Assembly: GCF_900142965.1 (NCBI RefSeq)
Contig: NZ_FRCQ01000034.1
Coordinates: 21,002 to 85,001 of the forward strand
Length of the DNA stretch: 64,000 nucleotides
Direction: 5' to 3'
Source of the DNA: Rhizobacter sp. OV335
Lineage (GTDB): Bacteria; Pseudomonadota; Gammaproteobacteria; Burkholderiales; Burkholderiaceae_C
In this document: piece by piece, positions 9,743-18,547 of the stretch
Position numbering within the stretch: the stretch's first letter is position 1
Layout of the letters: the number at the start of each line of letters is the position of its first letter
Notes under the pieces: model-generated
The model's input: only the letters and a program-made list of their open reading frames with translations
Told to the model about the DNA's origin: nothing
Databases searched by the model: none
Translations under genes and position numbers: made by a program

Positions 9743-10099
9743 ATGTCACCTGCGATCACGTCGTTCATGTGGTTCGTCGCGATCATCGCGATGATCCCGG
9801 TGGCCCTGTGGCTGCTCAAGCGCACGCCGATGGGCGGTGCCGGCGGGCTGGGCGTGATGCGCAGCGTGGCCGCGCTGCCCCTGTCGTCGAGCCAGCGCCT
9901 GGTCACCGTCGAGGTGGGGCAGGGCGACGAGCGCCGCTGGCTGGTGCTGGGCGTCACGCCGCAGAACATCACGGTGCTGCACAACATGGCGCCGCAGAGC
10001 GAAGCGGCGCAGCCGTCGCAGATGCCGGCGGTGCATCCCGCCTTCGCACAAATCTTGTCGCGCTTCCGCCGTGACCAGGGGTCCAACGGTGAACGCTGA
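9743..10099 (+). CDS. fliO: Flagellar biosynthesis protein FliO
   Basis: A 118-residue small membrane protein with one N-terminal helix (about residues 7-25) followed by a cytoplasmic domain with a beta-rich [21 protein letters not shown] element typical of FliO. FliO assists assembly of the FliP ring at the export gate and is the least conserved gate protein. Four bases separate it from fliN, and its 3' end overlaps the fliP start. Confidence 0.88.
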   Translation: MSPAITSFMWFVAIIAMIPVALWLLKRTPMGGAGGLGVMRSVAALPLSSSQRLVTVEVGQGDERRWLVLGVTPQNITVLHNMAPQSEAAQPSQMPAVHPAFAQILSRFRRDQGSNGER

Positions 10100-10880
10100 G
10101 CAATTCTTTTCTTCGGCCCGCGTGCGCCGCATCGGCACGATCGCTGCCTTGACGGTGTTGTCGGCCGTTCCTGCAGTGGCTTTAGCCCAGGCTGCACCGG
10201 TCGGCAACGGCGCGCTGCCGCTGCTGGTCGGGCAGGGCGCGGGCGGCACCAGCTACTCGGTGCCGATCCAGACGCTGCTGTTCTTCACCGCGCTGTCGTT
10301 CCTGCCGGCCGTGCTGCTGATGATGACGGGCTTCACCCGCATCGTGATCGTGCTGAGCCTGCTGCGCCAGGCGATGGGCACGCAATCGGCACCGCCGAAC
10401 CAGGTGATCGTCGGGCTGAGCCTGTTCCTGACCTTCTTCGTGATGAGCCCGACGCTGGACAAGGTCTACGCCGACGCGTACCAGCCCTACGCCGAGAACA
10501 AGATCGCGTTCGACGAAGCGCTGAAGCGCGGCGAGGTGCCGATGCGTGCCTTCATGCTGAAGCAGACGCGCCAGGCCGACCTGATGCTGTTCTCGAGGCT
10601 CGCGAAGGTGGATGCCGCGGTGAAGGCCGCCGACGTGCCGTTCAAGGTGCTGGTGCCGGCCTTCGTGACGAGCGAGCTGAAGAGCGCGTTCCAGATCGGC
10701 TTCCTGATCTTCATCCCGTTCCTGGTGATCGACATGATCGTCGCCAGCGTACTGATGAGCCTGGGGATGATGATGCTGAGCCCGGTGCTGGTGGCGCTGC
10801 CGTTCAAGCTGATGCTGTTCGTGCTGGCCGATGGCTGGAATTTGCTGCTGGGGTCGCTGGCCGCCAGCTTCTCGACCTGA
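10089..10880 (+). CDS. fliP: Flagellar export gate protein FliP
   Basis: About 263 residues. It has an N-terminal signal-like hydrophobic segment, then the FliP core: [20 protein letters not shown], the periplasmic insert, and C-terminal membrane helices ending [20 protein letters not shown]. FliP forms the pentameric core of the export gate with FliQ and FliR. The likely start is a GTG at 10089 (peptide MNAEQFF) with a GGGG-containing ribosome site; an in-frame GTG at 10071 would add six residues. Either start overlaps the fliO stop. Confidence 0.95.
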   Translation: MNAEQFFSSARVRRIGTIAALTVLSAVPAVALAQAAPVGNGALPLLVGQGAGGTSYSVPIQTLLFFTALSFLPAVLLMMTGFTRIVIVLSLLRQAMGTQSAPPNQVIVGLSLFLTFFVMSPTLDKVYADAYQPYAENKIAFDEALKRGEVPMRAFMLKQTRQADLMLFSRLAKVDAAVKAADVPFKVLVPAFVTSELKSAFQIGFLIFIPFLVIDMIVASVLMSLGMMMLSPVLVALPFKLMLFVLADGWNLLLGSLAASFST

Positions 10881-10899
10881 ACTTTCTGAAAAGACTCCG

Positions 10900-11169
10900 A
10901 TGGATTCCCAACAAGTCTTCACGCTGGGCCAGCAGGGCCTGTACCTGCTGCTGATGGTCTCGGCCCCGGTGCTGCTGGTGGTGCTGGGCGTCGGCCTGCT
11001 CGTCAGCATCTTCCAGGCGGCGACGCAGATCCACGAGCAGACGCTGTCGTTCGTGCCGAAGATCGTGGCGGCGGTCGCGGTGCTGATGTTCGCCGGGCCG
11101 TGGATGCTGACGACGCTGGTCGAGTACGTGCAGCGCACGTTGATCGCGATCCCGACAGTGGTGGGCTGA
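10900..11169 (+). CDS. fliQ: Flagellar export gate protein FliQ
   Basis: An 89-residue protein with two membrane helices, exactly the FliQ size. The helices surround the conserved VGLLVSIFQAATQIHEQTLSF loop. FliQ wraps the FliP-FliR export gate in the MS-ring plane. The Met at 10900 is used because it gives the canonical short N-terminus (MDSQQVFTLGQQGLYLLL). Confidence 0.96.
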   Translation: MDSQQVFTLGQQGLYLLLMVSAPVLLVVLGVGLLVSIFQAATQIHEQTLSFVPKIVAAVAVLMFAGPWMLTTLVEYVQRTLIAIPTVVG

Positions 11170-11197
11170 CGCAACCAGCCGTTCGCGCTGAGCAACC

Positions 11198-11959
11198 ATG
11201 CTCACCTTCACCGACGCCCAACTCGCCGCCTGGCTGACGCCACTGCTGTGGCCGTTCATCCGCGTGCTGGCGCTGTTCAGCAGCGCGCCGCTGCTGTCGC
11301 AGAAGAACGTGCCGGTGCGGGTGCGCGTCGGCCTGGCCTTCCTGATCACCATCAGCGCGCAGGCCTCGCTGCCGGCGATGCCGGTGATCCCGCTCGACTC
11401 GCCGATGCTCTACGCGGTGGTGCTGCAGCAGGTGCTGATCGGCATCACGCTCGGCTTCTCGGCGCGCATCGTGTTCGCCGCGATCGAGTTCGCCGGCGAG
11501 CTGGTCGGGCTGCAGATGGGCCTGAACTTCGCCGGCTTCTTCGACCCGATGAGCGGTGCCGAGGGCAATGCGGTGGGCCGCTTCTTCGGCATCATCGTCG
11601 GTTGGCTGTTCATCATCATCAACGGCCACCTGCTGATGATCGCGGCGATGGTGCAGAGCTTCCAGGCCTTCCCGGTCAGCGCCGAGCCGTTCAGCTTCCT
11701 GCGGGTGCTGCAGCCGCAGCTGTGGGGCACCGAGGTGTTCAAGCTGGGGCTGTGGATCGCGCTGCCGATGGTCACGATGCTGCTGTTCGTGAACCTGGTG
11801 ATGGGCGTGATCTCGCGCATCGCCCAGCAGATGAACATCTTCGCGGTCGGTTTCCCGATCACGCTCGGCGTCGGCCTGGTGGGCGTGCTGCTGACGCTGC
11901 CGATGATGCAGGCGCCGTTCACGATGGCGCTGGAGCAGATGCTGAGCAGGTTTCAGTAG
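11198..11959 (+). CDS. fliR: Flagellar export gate protein FliR
   Basis: A 253-residue polytopic membrane protein with the FliR family pattern: an N-terminal LTPLLWPFIRVLALFSSAPL helix, a central QMGLNFAGFFDPMSGAEGN loop and a C-terminal NIFAVGFPITLGVGL helix pair. One FliR completes the FliP5-Q4-R1 gate. It is the last gene of the fliF-fliR run; a compound inverted repeat and then AT-rich foreign-looking genes on the other strand follow. Confidence 0.96.
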   Translation: MLTFTDAQLAAWLTPLLWPFIRVLALFSSAPLLSQKNVPVRVRVGLAFLITISAQASLPAMPVIPLDSPMLYAVVLQQVLIGITLGFSARIVFAAIEFAGELVGLQMGLNFAGFFDPMSGAEGNAVGRFFGIIVGWLFIIINGHLLMIAAMVQSFQAFPVSAEPFSFLRVLQPQLWGTEVFKLGLWIALPMVTMLLFVNLVMGVISRIAQQMNIFAVGFPITLGVGLVGVLLTLPMMQAPFTMALEQMLSRFQ

Positions 11960-11999
11960 GCGGCTGCGGGCACCGGCGTCGCAGGGAGGAGCCTGTCGC

Positions 12000-12064
12000 C
12001 CTGCCAGGGCGTCCGACTTGTCGTGTGGGTGTCATGTCGGATCGCACGTGAGCGCCCTGGCAGG
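12000..12064. repeat. Compound inverted repeat after fliR (possible terminator)
   Basis: A perfect 12-bp inverted repeat (CCTGCCAGGGCG at 12000-12011, complement at 12053-12064) encloses a second 6-bp pair (TCCGAC at 12012-12017, GTCGGA at 12036-12041). The paired sequence begins about 40 nt after the fliR stop. No T-run follows either strand, so it is not a textbook intrinsic terminator. It also marks the edge of the AT-rich insert. About 90 further bases up to 12152 show nothing I can assign. Confidence 0.4.
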
Positions 12065-12152
12065 TGGCCGCAGGACGTGGGCCGTTCCGGCGACCTGATT
12101 TCAGTCTGAAGGTACAAGCTCAACTGGGAAGCAGAGGACCGTTCGTGGGACG

Positions 12153-13094
12153 CTATGCGCTGTTTTTTCTGTCTCGGACGGCGGATTCGATCGAGCATTT
12201 CAATATATTGGCGATAACAGATTTGATTTCCTCATCGCCAGCCTTGTCGGCTTTAAGTATATTATTGAGTGCATCGATGTGCTCTTGAAACTTTTCTGTT
12301 TTGTAGCCCATCTTGAGTATTGCTTCCTTCTTTTTCTGTGCGGTTTTCACCGTGCGCTTCAGCTTGCCGCTGTCAATTCCTGATTTTGCATGATCTTGCA
12401 GCTCGCACCTGAAATCTGCATACATAATTCTGCCAAACGATTGAAATTCAATTCTGCGAAGAATAGTTTCCACCTGAATGTTGACATTTTCTGAAATATC
12501 GCTCTGCTTGGTGGATAGGCGCTCGGATGTGAGGGTAATGGGCAAACGTTCTCCGGGGTTGACGGCGCGCCACGTCAGTTGGCGGACCCTGTCAATTTCA
12601 TTGATCGCGGCTGCAGCATCATGATTCAGAACGCATAAGGCCAGATATTCCAAGCAGCCGATAATATTGTGGCTCGCTTCTTTTCCGGAAGACCACAAGG
12701 TGTCGTGTGTGGCTGACTGAAATTTTTGAAAGAACTTCTCTATTGTTGAGCATATTCTGAGTGGATCATCTTTGTGCTCCGTGATCTTTGATAGAATTTC
12801 TTCCGTCAGGTGTTCCAATTCAGTATCCATGGTCTCTGGGCGTTCGAGATCGTACTTGTACGCATGGATAATCTCCAGCAATTCAGTTGGTACGTTGGGA
12901 AGCCCTCTTATTGATCGCCCAACTACCAGTTCACGTGAAAAAGCGATCTTCGAAAGCTGAAATCCTGTTTCCAAAGTGTCGGCAGCATTCTTCTTTTCTT
13001 GGCTCCGTTTGCCTGAATTTTTGCCGGCTGACTCTTTGGCGAAGTGCTTTCTGACACCGCTGAGAATTTTCCGAGGGCTGACAAGTTTCTTCAT
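12153..13094 (-). CDS. AT-rich hypothetical protein A (cargo between fliR and flhB)
   Basis: A 313-residue protein I do not recognise. Base use is visibly AT-richer than the flagellar genes on either side and codon choice differs (many AAA, ATT and TTT codons). The N-terminus is basic and amphipathic (MKKLVSPRKILSGVRKHF), without a Sec signal peptide or membrane helix. The rest is mostly helical, with a VPTELLEIIHAYK segment at residues 68-80 echoed in the upstream gene, and a Lys-rich coiled segment near 245-265. Start chosen at the Met at 13094; the frame runs on upstream into the preceding gene. It lies 64 nt behind hypothetical gene B on the same strand, probably one transcript. Confidence 0.72.
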   Translation of the reverse strand: MKKLVSPRKILSGVRKHFAKESAGKNSGKRSQEKKNAADTLETGFQLSKIAFSRELVVGRSIRGLPNVPTELLEIIHAYKYDLERPETMDTELEHLTEEILSKITEHKDDPLRICSTIEKFFQKFQSATHDTLWSSGKEASHNIIGCLEYLALCVLNHDAAAAINEIDRVRQLTWRAVNPGERLPITLTSERLSTKQSDISENVNIQVETILRRIEFQSFGRIMYADFRCELQDHAKSGIDSGKLKRTVKTAQKKKEAILKMGYKTEKFQEHIDALNNILKADKAGDEEIKSVIANILKCSIESAVRDRKNSA

Positions 13095-13158
13095 GATTCG
13101 ATGGAGTTGGGGTGTTTGATGTGCAGGAATAGGTCGTGCATTCGACGGCCTTGATGTT

Positions 13159-14391
13159 TTATTTCTTCTTGCCGCGCGGAGACAGAAGGTTGCTGGCGGC
13201 TTTGGAAATTTTGCTGAGTCTTGACTCGTGACGCCCACCAGTTTCTTTTGATTCGAAATTGCCGTCGGAAATGTCGGTGCCGTCCGGTAATGCTTTATGA
13301 AATGCTTCCAAGGTCGTGCAGTAAACGCCGTGATTCTTGTTGCTCAGTGATTTCTGCAAATCGTTCTGCGCTTGCCGGAGACGTTTCTCGTCGGCCTTGC
13401 TGTGATTTCCTATTTTTCTGTATTTACCGATATTCTGCAGGAAGATCTCGAATTTTTTGTGGTCTCCATCCAGGAACGCATTCTTTATCGCCGGTTGCCT
13501 CAGGGAAGCTAAGTGGCCTTCTACCTTGTCTTTGAAACTGCTGGCCGCGGATTTTCTCGGAGGCACAACGCGTTCGGGCTCCCTGGCTGGCGTCACCGTG
13601 GCTGCTCTCGAGTTGACAGCGAACTCCCCGATGATGTTGATGATCTCAGCTGGAAGGGTTGTGTCGCGAAGAAATTTTTCTTTCACCAGCAAGAAATTCA
13701 TCGCATGGAGGTGATCTGCAGATTTCTTTTCTTTCGGAATCGGATCGAGAAGGCCGACAACATGCGACATCAGTTCTTTGGCTTCATGCGGCGGAAGATA
13801 TTTCGCATGTTCTTCCATGCGTTTCAGAAATTTTCGTTCCAGCCCTAGGCATTCTGGAAGATAGCTGCTGGGGTCGACTTGTGGTTGCTCATCGCGATAT
13901 AGACGAGGCACCCCAACCCATACTGTTTTCTTATTGGGGATGATGCTCGATGGGCCAGAGAAAATATGACTCAATCGCTCAAAAATGACTCTAAACGCAT
14001 TGAGGTCATTTTCCAGCAATGCGTTTTCGGTACCGGCAATGAGCCGGTCGACCGTTTGATGCACCTCCGCTGGTGTCTGACTCTTTATATGATCCCATTG
14101 CTTTTTAATGGCAGTTAGTGTGCCGATCGCTGGCTGCTTCCAGTCCGATTTTCTCTCCACAGCGGCGAAGGACAAATTTCGGCACATGTTGAATAGCAAG
14201 ACTTGCATGTCTTCGATGGCTTGAGGGGCTGCTCCCTGCAGACCCTCCTCCCTTACTCTTAACAACACTTCAAGCGTACGGATTGCTGACTCTCTGGCGG
14301 CTTTTTGTCCGGGCTCTTCCGTTGGACGCCTTGTTTGCGGCATCGGGCTGGCGGACTGGGAGGGGGTAGGGGAGGTGATTTTGGGCAGCAT
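13159..14391 (-). CDS. AT-rich hypothetical protein B (cargo between fliR and flhB)
   Basis: A 410-residue unrecognised soluble protein, again AT-richer than its surroundings. The first ~30 residues are Ser/Pro/Gln-rich and probably disordered (ITSPTPSQSASPMPQTRRP). The middle is helical and contains LPAEIINIIGEF at residues 246-257, resembling VPTELLEIIHAY in protein A. The C-terminus is basic (SKAASNLLSPRGKKK). No signal peptide or membrane helix. A disordered Ser/Pro N-terminus plus foreign composition resembles secreted effectors, but nothing here proves secretion. No clear Shine-Dalgarno sequence precedes the ATG at 14391. Confidence 0.74.
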   Translation of the reverse strand: MLPKITSPTPSQSASPMPQTRRPTEEPGQKAARESAIRTLEVLLRVREEGLQGAAPQAIEDMQVLLFNMCRNLSFAAVERKSDWKQPAIGTLTAIKKQWDHIKSQTPAEVHQTVDRLIAGTENALLENDLNAFRVIFERLSHIFSGPSSIIPNKKTVWVGVPRLYRDEQPQVDPSSYLPECLGLERKFLKRMEEHAKYLPPHEAKELMSHVVGLLDPIPKEKKSADHLHAMNFLLVKEKFLRDTTLPAEIINIIGEFAVNSRAATVTPAREPERVVPPRKSAASSFKDKVEGHLASLRQPAIKNAFLDGDHKKFEIFLQNIGKYRKIGNHSKADEKRLRQAQNDLQKSLSNKNHGVYCTTLEAFHKALPDGTDISDGNFESKETGGRHESRLSKISKAASNLLSPRGKKK

Positions 14392-14515
14392 GGGGTTACG
14401 TCTTCAGGATGCAAATGCGGGTCCGAACTAAGTAACGCCGCCGCTCCATTGGTTCAGTGAAGAAGAAATCCATCTGCCTGCGTGTCCTTCTGTTCAGTGA
14501 GAAGAACTGGCCCAC

Positions 14516-14563
14516 TTTCCCCCCTCTGATCCGCCTCAAGTTCCTGGCCCACCCCGGAACAAT
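14516..14563 (+). promoter_or_regulatory. Promoter-like segment upstream of flhB, duplicated before flhF
   Basis: CTCAAG (14535-14540), a 15-nt spacer, then GGAACAAT (14556-14563). The 48-nt stretch matches 18928-18975 upstream of flhF at 43 of 48 positions by eye. The -35 part equals the sigma-28-like motif before flgM; the -10 departs from CCGATA. It ends 26 nt before the flhB ATG. The rest of the 14392-14589 gap holds nothing else I can assign. Confidence 0.5.
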
Positions 14564-14589
14564 CGCGGGAGCGCATCACCGCCCCCGCC

Positions 14590-15759
14590 ATGTCCGACCA
14601 AGACCGCAACCTACCCGCCACGCAGCGACGACTCGACAAGGCCCGAACCGAGGGCCAGGTCGCGCGTTCGCGCGATCTGTCGCACTTCGCGGCGATCGCG
14701 GTCGGCGGCGCGGCGCTGGTGGCGGTGGCGCCGATGCTGGCGCGCTGGCTGCAGCAACTGCTCGCGTCCGGCCTGCAGTTCAACGCCGTGATGGCCAAGA
14801 ACCCCGAGGCGATGGGCGAGCGCCTTTCCGAACTCACGCACAAGCTGCTGTGGGTCGTGCTGCCGATGGGCCTGCTGATGATGCTCGTCGGCGTGGCCGT
14901 CGCGGTCGCGGCCGGCGGCTGGGTCTGGACGATGAAGCCGCTCGCGCCCAAGTTCGACAAGTTCAACCCGATCACCGGCATGGGCAAGCTGTTCTCGAAG
15001 CAGCAGCTGATTGAAGCCATCAAGGGCGCCGTGCTGGCGCTGATCCTCGGCACCATCGGCGCGATGTACCTGCGCTCGCACGTCGAGATGTTCGCCGGTG
15101 CGCTGTCGATGCCGCTGCCGCAGGCGCTGTCGCACGTCGGCAGCACCATCGTCGGCGGCATGCTGCTGGTGCTGCTGGCGCTGGCCCTCTTCGCCGCAGT
15201 CGACGTGCCGCTGCAGCGCCAGCTGCACGCGATGCGCCTGAAGATGAGCCACCAGGAAGTCAAGCAGGAGCACAAGGAAGTCGAAGGCAACATGGAGATC
15301 AAGGCCAAGATCCGCGCCCGCATGCGCGAGATGGCCAATCGCCGCATGTTGGCCGCGGTGCCCACCGCTGATCTCGTCGTGATGAACCCGACCCACTACG
15401 CCGTCGCGCTGAAGTACGACGAAGGCAAGATGGGCGCGCCCCGCGTGGTCGCCAAGGGCGCCGACCTGATGGCGATGCGCATCCGCGACACCGCGAAGGA
15501 ATCGAAGGTGCCGGTGCTGCAGGCGCCGGTGCTGGCGCGTGCGCTGTATGCCCACGCCGAGGTCGACCGCGAGATTCCGGCCGCGCTGTTCGCCGCGGTG
15601 GCCCAGGTGCTCGCCTACGTGTACCAGCTGCGCGCCGCATTGAACGGCCGCGTCGCGCTGCCGGGCGCGTTGCCCGAACTGAACGTGCCGGACGAACTCG
15701 ATCCGCACAACCCGAAGAGCGGCAAGCACGGCCTGAAGGCCACCGAGGACACTGAATGA
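14590..15759 (+). CDS. flhB: Flagellar export switch protein FlhB
   Basis: A 389-residue protein with four N-terminal membrane helices and the cytoplasmic autocleavage domain. The NPTH self-cleavage motif is at residues 266-269, within VVMNPTHYAVALKYDE. FlhB opens the export gate and changes substrate class from rod/hook to filament after FliK signals hook completion. A Lys/Asp-rich C-terminal tail is present. Its stop overlaps the flhA ATG (ATGA). A new transcription unit is likely to start just upstream. Confidence 0.97.
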   Translation: MSDQDRNLPATQRRLDKARTEGQVARSRDLSHFAAIAVGGAALVAVAPMLARWLQQLLASGLQFNAVMAKNPEAMGERLSELTHKLLWVVLPMGLLMMLVGVAVAVAAGGWVWTMKPLAPKFDKFNPITGMGKLFSKQQLIEAIKGAVLALILGTIGAMYLRSHVEMFAGALSMPLPQALSHVGSTIVGGMLLVLLALALFAAVDVPLQRQLHAMRLKMSHQEVKQEHKEVEGNMEIKAKIRARMREMANRRMLAAVPTADLVVMNPTHYAVALKYDEGKMGAPRVVAKGADLMAMRIRDTAKESKVPVLQAPVLARALYAHAEVDREIPAALFAAVAQVLAYVYQLRAALNGRVALPGALPELNVPDELDPHNPKSGKHGLKATEDTE

Positions 15760-17837
15760 ATCCGCTGATCCGACAAGTCCAGGGCTGGCTCGGCCCGCAT
15801 GCCAAGGCGATCAAGGCGCTGATGGCGCCGGTCTTCATCATCATGGTGCTGTCCATGATGGTGCTGCCGCTGCCGGCCTTCGCGCTCGACCTGCTGTTCA
15901 CCTTCAACATCGCGATGGCGCTGATGGTGATGATGGTCGCGGCCTACATGGTGCGGCCGCTCGATTTCTCGGCCTTCCCGACGGTGATCCTGCTGACGAC
16001 GCTGCTGCGGCTGTCGCTGAACATCGCCTCGACCCGCGTCGTGCTGCTGCAGGGCCACACCGGCCCGGGCGCGGCCGGCAAGGTGATCGAATCCTTCGGC
16101 CACTTCCTGATCGGCGGCAACTTCGCGGTCGGCCTGATCGTGTTCGCGATCCTGGTGGTGATCAACTTCGTCGTGGTGACCAAGGGTGCCGAGCGCATCG
16201 CCGAGGTCGGCGCGCGCTTTACGCTGGATGCGATGCCCGGCAAGCAGATGGCGATCGACGCCGACCTGAACGCCGGCCTGATCGACGAGAAGGAGGCCAA
16301 GCGCCGCCGCCTCGAAGTGGGCAACGAGGCAGAGTTCTTCGGCTCGATGGACGGTGCCAGCAAGTTCGTGCGCGGCGACGCGATGGCCGGCCTGCTGATC
16401 CTGTTCATCAACATCATCGGCGGCTTCATCATCGGTGTGGCCCAGCACGACCTGTCGGCGTCGCAGGCGGCCGACAGCTACATCCTGCTGGCCATCGGCG
16501 ATGCGTTGGTGGCCCAGGTGCCGGCGCTGCTGATCTCGGTGGCGGCGGCGATGGTGGTGTCGCGCGTCGGCAAGGAAGAAGACGTCGGCACGCAGGTCGC
16601 GAGCCAGGTCTTCAACTCGCCGCGCGTGCTGGCCATCACCGCCGGCGTGATCGGCCTGCTGGGCATCATCCCGGGCATGCCGCACCTGGTGTTCCTGCTG
16701 ATCTCGGGCGCCATGGGCTATGCGGCGTGGTGGATGAACGAGCGCAACAAGCGCGTCAGGAACACGCCGCCACCGGCCGCGCCGGTGGCCGAACCGAACG
16801 CCGAAGCCAGCTGGGACGACCTGCAGCCGGTCGACACGCTGGGCCTGGAAGTGGGCTACCGGCTGATCACGCTGGTCGACAAGAACCGCGAAGGCGACCT
16901 GCTGCAGCGCATCAAGGGCGTGCGGCGCAAGTTCGCGCAGGATGTGGGCTTCCTGCCGCCGCCGGTGCACATCCGCGACAACCTGGAGCTGAAGCCGAGC
17001 ATGTACCGGCTGACGCTGCGTGGCGCGGTGGTCGGCGAGGGCGAGGCCTTCCCGGGCATGCTGCTCGCGATCAACCCGGGCGGCGCGACCACCCAGCTGA
17101 TCGGCACCCGCACCACCGACCCGGCCTTCGGCCTGCCTGCGGTGTGGATCGAGGAGCGCCAGCGCGAATCGGCGCAGATGAACGGCTTCACGGTGGTGGA
17201 CTGCTCCACCGTCGTGGCGACCCACCTGTCGCACCTGATGCAGCTGCATGCGGCCAAGCTGCTCGGCCGCGTCGAGACGCAGCAATTGGTGGAGCACGTG
17301 ACCAAGCTGGCGCCGAAGCTGATGGAAGACGTGATCCCGAAGATGGTCGGCATCGCGAGCCTGCAGAAGGTGCTGCAGCTGCTGCTGGAAGAGGGCGTGC
17401 ACATCCGTGACATGCGCTCGATCGTCGAGAGCCTGGCCGAGCATGCCGCGGTGGCGAGCGAGCCGGGCGAACTGGCGCGGCGCATCCGCATCAGCCTGGC
17501 GCCGGCCATCGTGCAGCAGATCTACGGCCCGGTGAAGGAGCTCGAGGTGATCGCGCTGGAGCCCGAGCTGGAACGCCTGGTGACGCAAGCGCTCAACTCG
17601 CCGCACGGCGCGGTGCTCGACCCGGGTGTGGCCGACACGCTGACGCGCAGCGCCGCCGTGTCGGCCAAGCGCCAGGAAGACCTGGGTCACCCGGCCTGTT
17701 TGCTGGTGCCGGACATGATCCGCGCGCCGATGGCGCGGCTCTTGAAGCGCGCCGCGCCGCGGCTGCGGGTGCTGGGGCACAGCGAGATTCCCGAGACGCA
17801 TTCGATCCGGATCGGGTCGATCATCGGGGCGAACTGA
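15756..17837 (+). CDS. flhA: Flagellar export gate protein FlhA
   Basis: A 693-residue FlhA of full family length. It has eight or so N-terminal membrane helices with the FHIPEP-type cytoplasmic loop (RFTLDAMPGKQMAIDADLNAG around residue 155), a linker at about 335-355, and the large C-terminal cytoplasmic domain. That domain forms the nonameric ring and docks chaperone-substrate complexes. ATGA overlap with flhB indicates translational coupling. Downstream, the transfer-like MNT-HEPN pair separates it from flhF. Confidence 0.97.
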   Translation: MNPLIRQVQGWLGPHAKAIKALMAPVFIIMVLSMMVLPLPAFALDLLFTFNIAMALMVMMVAAYMVRPLDFSAFPTVILLTTLLRLSLNIASTRVVLLQGHTGPGAAGKVIESFGHFLIGGNFAVGLIVFAILVVINFVVVTKGAERIAEVGARFTLDAMPGKQMAIDADLNAGLIDEKEAKRRRLEVGNEAEFFGSMDGASKFVRGDAMAGLLILFINIIGGFIIGVAQHDLSASQAADSYILLAIGDALVAQVPALLISVAAAMVVSRVGKEEDVGTQVASQVFNSPRVLAITAGVIGLLGIIPGMPHLVFLLISGAMGYAAWWMNERNKRVRNTPPPAAPVAEPNAEASWDDLQPVDTLGLEVGYRLITLVDKNREGDLLQRIKGVRRKFAQDVGFLPPPVHIRDNLELKPSMYRLTLRGAVVGEGEAFPGMLLAINPGGATTQLIGTRTTDPAFGLPAVWIEERQRESAQMNGFTVVDCSTVVATHLSHLMQLHAAKLLGRVETQQLVEHVTKLAPKLMEDVIPKMVGIASLQKVLQLLLEEGVHIRDMRSIVESLAEHAAVASEPGELARRIRISLAPAIVQQIYGPVKELEVIALEPELERLVTQALNSPHGAVLDPGVADTLTRSAAVSAKRQEDLGHPACLLVPDMIRAPMARLLKRAAPRLRVLGHSEIPETHSIRIGSIIGAN

Positions 17838-17849
17838 CGGTCTCTGTGG

Positions 17850-17890
17850 TGCTGTTGATTCGACAGCAATTGCTGTAAAATTGACAGCAA
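17850..17890 (+). promoter_or_regulatory. Tandem operator abutting the MNT antitoxin start
   Basis: Two perfect copies of TGCTGT-N7-ACAGCA occur in tandem with a 21-bp period, at 17850-17868 and 17871-17889. The start codon follows immediately at 17891. The two sites abut to give the 14-bp palindrome ACAGCAATTGCTGT (17863-17876). A possible -10, TAAAAT at 17876-17881, lies inside, which would make the mRNA nearly leaderless. The obvious ligand is the winged-helix domain of the adjacent antitoxin, giving autorepression. Confidence 0.72.
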
Positions 17891-18547
17891 ATGAGCGACA
17901 TCCTGACGGCCCTGTTCGGCGGCAAGACCAAGGCACGCATCCTCGAAGTGCTGCTGTCGAACCCCGACCAGACCTATCACTTGCGCGGCCTGGCCCAGGC
18001 GGCCGGCACGGATTCGGGCAACACCAGCAAGCTGCTGCGCGTGCTGGTCGACGGCGGGGTGGTGCGCGCGCTGCCGGACAGCCCTTCGATGCGTTACGCG
18101 ATCAACCTGGATTCGCCGTTGGCCGAGCCGCTTCGCTCCCTGTTCGCTCGCGCGGGCTCGCTGATGGAGGACCTTCGTACCAGGGCGCAAACGCTGGCGG
18201 CCACCTACATTGCGGTCTTCGGGTCGCAGGCAGCAGGAACGGCAGACGCCCTCAGCGACGTGGACGTGCTGGTCGTCGGCGAGTTGAGCGCGGTGTCCGC
18301 CCAGGCCGCCTTCAAGCCGGTCGGTCGCCAGCACCACAAGAGCATCAACGTCGTGGTTGTGTCGCCTCCCGAACTGGCGCTCCAGTTGAGCGCGGGCAGT
18401 GCCTTCTGGTCCTCCGTTGCGGCGGGGGCCCGGGTTGACCTGAAGGGAACCTGGTCCGATGTTGCGAAGCGCGAAGCAGTTGCAGACACAGGCCTCGGCC
18501 TTCGTTCCCTGCCCGCAGGACAAGGCGGCGATCCGAGCGTGGATTGA
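17891..18547 (+). CDS. MNT-type nucleotidyltransferase antitoxin with fused winged helix
   Basis: A 218-residue protein. Residues about 1-75 form a winged-helix domain (LTALFGGKTKARILEVLL, then HLRGLAQAAGTDSGNTSKLLR, then a VVRAL wing). Residues about 105-150 are a minimal nucleotidyltransferase with the GSx10DxD motif (VFGSQAAGTADALSDVDVLV). In type VII MNT-HEPN systems such enzymes neutralise the HEPN toxin by AMPylating it. The next gene is HEPN-like and overlaps this one by 89 nt in another frame. The start is set by the operator and by the ATG directly after it. The pair sits between flhA and flhF, where no flagellar role is expected, so recent insertion is likely. Confidence 0.85.
   Translation: MSDILTALFGGKTKARILEVLLSNPDQTYHLRGLAQAAGTDSGNTSKLLRVLVDGGVVRALPDSPSMRYAINLDSPLAEPLRSLFARAGSLMEDLRTRAQTLAATYIAVFGSQAAGTADALSDVDVLVVGELSAVSAQAAFKPVGRQHHKSINVVVVSPPELALQLSAGSAFWSSVAAGARVDLKGTWSDVAKREAVADTGLGLRSLPAGQGGDPSVD

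Noticed and set aside
12000..14450. A prophage or insertion sequence between fliR and flhB
   Set aside because: No integrase, transposase, terminal repeats or phage structural gene is visible; only two unknown genes with foreign base use.
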